DNA of 33,390 nucleotides from Albugo candida (Eukaryota > Oomycota > Peronosporomycetes > Albuginales): the NCBI GenBank assembly GCA_040437565.1, contig JBDOQK010000095.1, forward strand, positions 1 through 33,390. The letters run 5' to 3'. Made by a program: the position numbers and the translations under genes. The notes beneath the pieces are model-generated. The model made no database searches and was not told the origin of the DNA. It saw only the letters and a list, made by a program, of their open reading frames with translations. The number at the start of each line of letters is the position of its first letter. Within the stretch, counting starts at the first letter, position 1. This document shows, piece by piece, positions 31,272 to 33,390 of this stretch.

Positions 31272-31824
31272 TTTCACAAAGTGCGAACTTTGTGCATATT
31301 GTTGAAATGGCACCGTTCTTAACATTGACCTAACAATTACAGTACTACGCCTGCAGTATATGAATTGCATCGTTATCTGTAATTAGCAACTTTTGTTCCA
31401 CACACTAAGTTCATCTTAGTGTATTTATTGCACAACATCAGGCCCTATGTCAGGATACCTTGGTCAGAGTAGAACAGAATTCAAGAGAAGGTGTCGGACA
31501 GGGATGCGTCGGTACTAGTAAGCAAGACAAATTGACTTGAATGTCTTGCGATATAATCAATATCGTCATCAGATTATACTTTTCTGTTCTCCTTTATAGT
31601 CAAAATTGTCTGAATTTTGATCTGCCTTTGCAAGGATATCGGCGTAGAAAACACTGTAATGAGGATACTCCCAGTCTTCTTTTTTCAAATTTGACATGAC
31701 CTGATGAATGATAGTTCTCATCTGGCATGCACGCAAAATCCTCTCCAGCAGTACTTCCATGGCTTGCACTATTTTGTATGATGATAACTGAAAAATTGAC
31801 GTTTGGCACGTGTTCTTCCATTAA
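31146..31824. repeat. Gene D upstream flank, copy 1 (679 bp)
   Basis: It matches 31989-32667 with an offset of 843 bp. The visible differences cluster in the first 25 bases, near the proximal promoter box. It ends at a gap edge. Unlike the other gap-edge duplicates, the second copy is preceded by 64 bp not found before this one, so it may be a real paralogous segment. Confidence 0.85.
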
Positions 31825-31924
31825 NNNNNNNNNNNNNNNNNNNNNNNNNNNNNNNNNNNNNNNNNNNNNNNNNNNNNNNNNNNNNNNNNNNNNNNNNNNN
31901 NNNNNNNNNNNNNNNNNNNNNNNN
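31825..31924. other. Assembly gap (100 N)
   Basis: Exactly 100 N. A further gene of the pepsin-like family may be hidden or truncated here, because a family promoter at 31989-32114 points into it. Confidence 0.95.
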
Positions 31925-31988
31925 TAGCCTAGGCAACTAGAGAAGTCAGTTAGTCTAATTCTAGTAATATAGACACCTTCAACTGAGA

Positions 31989-32114
31989 TATACTGCAGCC
32001 ACCAATAATGTCTGCCTCGGGTTGCCAAGAATTCGTACTTTGTGAATATAGAAGAGCATTTCGTATCAAAAAGATACATCGAAGGTGCACTAAGAGATGC
32101 GTTGCCGCAGCAAG
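31989..32114 (-). promoter_or_regulatory. Fourth copy of the family upstream module, gene missing
   Basis: The distal box (32114-32075) and the proximal box (GGCTGCAGTATATCTCA, near 32000-31985) are as in gene D, but downstream sequence differs from D within about 20 bp. The next 64 bp on the minus strand reach the gap, with no Met-Lys-Ala-Phe start visible. It probably drives another family member lost in the gap, or it is a promoter cut off from its gene. Confidence 0.5.
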
Positions 32115-32667
32115 TTTCACAAAGTGCGAACTTTGTGCATATTGTTGAAATGGCACCGTTCTTAACATTGACCTAACAATTACAGTACTACGCCTGCAGT
32201 ATATGAATTGCATCGTTATCTGTAATTAGCAACTTTTGTTCCACACACTAAGTTCATCTTAGTGTATTTATTGCACAACATCAGGCCCTATGTCAGGATA
32301 CCTTGGTCAGAGTAGAACAGAATTCAAGAGAAGGTGTCGGACAGGGATGCGTCGGTACTAGTAAGCAAGACAAATTGACTTGAATGTCTTGCGATATAAT
32401 CAATATCGTCATCAGATTATACTTTTCTGTTCTCCTTTATAGTCAAAATTGTCTGAATTTTGATCTGCCTTTGCAAGGATATCGGCGTAGAAAACACTGT
32501 AATGAGGATACTCCCAGTCTTCTTTTTTCAAATTTGACATGACCTGATGAATGATAGTTCTCATCTGGCATGCACGCAAAATCCTCTCCAGCAGTACTTC
32601 CATGGCTTGCACTATTTTGTATGATGATAACTGAAAAATTGACGTTTGGCACGTGTTCTTCCATTAA
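31989..32667. repeat. Gene D upstream flank, copy 2 (679 bp)
   Basis: Nearly identical to 31146-31824. Part of it (from 32602), together with sequence to 32782, appears a third time inverted from 33390 back to 33209. Confidence 0.85.
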
Positions 32668-32691
32668 GTTTTTCTGATAAGTGCTGCGCAT
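32412..32691 (-). CDS. Hypothetical or broken minus-strand coding sequence
   Basis: Two minus-strand frames overlap: 32691-32443, which includes Met-Glu-Glu-His-Val-Pro-Asn-Val-Asn-Phe-Ser-Val-Ile-Ile-Ile, and 32612-32412, which includes Met-Ser-Asn-Leu-Lys-Lys-Glu-Asp-Trp-Glu-Tyr-Pro-His-Tyr. The second reads more like a soluble protein (charged, Phe-Tyr-Ala-Asp-Ile-Leu-Ala-Lys-Ala-Asp). It is possible that one gene changes frame between them. No family recognised. The same frames occur at 31769-31569 in the first flank copy, and would start again, facing right, at about 33300 in the inverted arm. Confidence 0.25.
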
Positions 32692-32782
32692 ACATTCATG
32701 TCCTCGTGTGCCAGGAGTTCATTCTCATATTTAGATGCTAAAGGCTAATGATGGAGCACCTTCCCAAGATCTTTCACGTTGT
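32602..32782. repeat. Left arm of a near-perfect inverted repeat
   Basis: The reverse complement matches 33209-33390 with two substitutions and one single-base indel over 181 bp. The arm may extend left through the whole 679-bp flank, but the partner runs off the window. Confidence 0.93.
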
Positions 32783-33208
32783 GGTTCCAAAAAAGGGTTG
32801 ATAACCATTAGAAAAAATTACACCGTGCTCAAGTAGGAGCTGCTCGGTATGCTGGCGCTACCTCTTTCGAAATCCACATGAGGAACGCAAAGGCGCGAAG
32901 CTCCTAGTACGTTTTCTTTACAATAACATTATTCCTATAATGATGTTCGTTTATATGTTTGCGTACGCTATGTAGGATTCCTAATTTGAACTTTTCGACT
33001 TCCCTTGTTGCTCCGTCGACAAGGAAAAGAAGTCAGCATTATTTGGAGTCCCAAGGTAAATCGCGACTGCTGCTGATGAACATAAATGTAGCATGTAGCT
33101 CTTCATCTACAATGAGAAGCTCCTATTTACACACGACTTGGATTTAGCTAATCTGGTGAAAAATTCCTATTTAGTGAGGCTACTCATTCGGACTTTATTG
33201 AGATAACA
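32783..33208. other. Spacer between inverted arms, no gene recognised
   Basis: The spacer is 426 bp of single-copy sequence. A short plus-strand frame (32959-33147) shows no motif. The two halves of the spacer do not pair with each other. Confidence 0.6.
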
Positions 33209-33390
33209 ACAACGTGAAAGATCTTGGGAAGGTGCTCCATCATTAGCCTTTAGCATCTAAATATGAGGATGAACTCCTGGCACCACGAGGACATGAATGT
33301 ATGCGCAGCACTTATCAGAAAAAGTTAATGGAAGAACACGTGCCAAACGTCAATTTTTCAGTTATCATCATACAAAATAGTGCAAGCCAT
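33209..33390. repeat. Right arm of a near-perfect inverted repeat (runs off window)
   Basis: This is the inverted partner of 32602-32782 and is still matching at the last base of the window. A second copy of the frame at 32412-32691 would therefore begin here and read rightward. Confidence 0.93.

Noticed and set aside
1-33390. tRNA, rRNA or other structured RNA genes
   Set aside because: I looked for B-box-like GGTTCGAATCC and cloverleaf pairing and found nothing convincing by eye. A covariance-model scan would be decisive.

Overview
This is eukaryotic, gene-poor DNA of about 33 kb from a draft assembly. It has nine runs of exactly 100 N, few long reading frames, many decayed repeats and a worn non-LTR retrotransposon (LINE). 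There are no operons, no Shine-Dalgarno spacing and no bacterial gene density. The host cannot be named from the sequence. It could be a protist, an oomycete-like organism or a small invertebrate. The LINE reverse transcriptase resembles forms I associate with oomycete LINEs, but that is weak evidence.

The centrepiece is a gene family with four representatives: A (about 785-1237, +, broken and cut by a gap), B (15723-16867, -, broken), C (17707-18807, +, intact, 366 aa) and D (29989-31080, -, intact, 363 aa). I read it as a divergent pepsin-fold (family A1) family, probably secreted. Both aspartates that would be catalytic, the flap Tyr-x-Thr-Gly, the C-lobe cysteine pair and the Trp-Val-Leu-Gly motif can be found at pepsin-like spacing. 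The Thr-Gly of both Asp-Thr-Gly motifs is gone, so these look like pseudo-proteases. B, C and D share an upstream module of about 140 bp: a distal box, then a GGCTGCAGTATAC box 56-61 nt before the ATG. B and C are divergent, head to head. A copy of the D upstream flank recurs at 31989-32667, joined to a different downstream sequence, and again inverted from 33209 to the end of the window.

Layout: 1-627 TIR element; 785-1237 gene A fragment; 1338-1675 one arm of an inverted duplication whose partner is 13668-14006; 1650-2600 decayed minus-strand coding sequence related to 21430-22420; 2630-4686 nothing recognised; 4687-5098 a lone open frame; 5316-6715 three overlapping contig-end copies; 6716-8289 little; 8290-10559 a 1085-bp contig-end duplicate pair; 10560-13667 nothing recognised; 14400-15660 an unidentified decayed element, second copy at 27840-28727; 15723-18807 genes B and C; 19006-19593 a possible small membrane protein; 21430-22420 decayed frame; 22870-25200 LINE fossil; 25331-27740 degraded sequence; 27741-29814 a 987-bp contig-end duplicate pair; 29989-31271 gene D and its promoter; 31146-33390 recently amplified flank, including an inverted repeat.

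Six of the nine gaps are flanked by the same sequence on both sides. In five, the repeated block touches both gap edges. This is the mark of overlapping contig ends that were scaffolded but not merged. About 3.5 kb of the window is therefore probably redundant, and features inside those blocks should not be counted twice.
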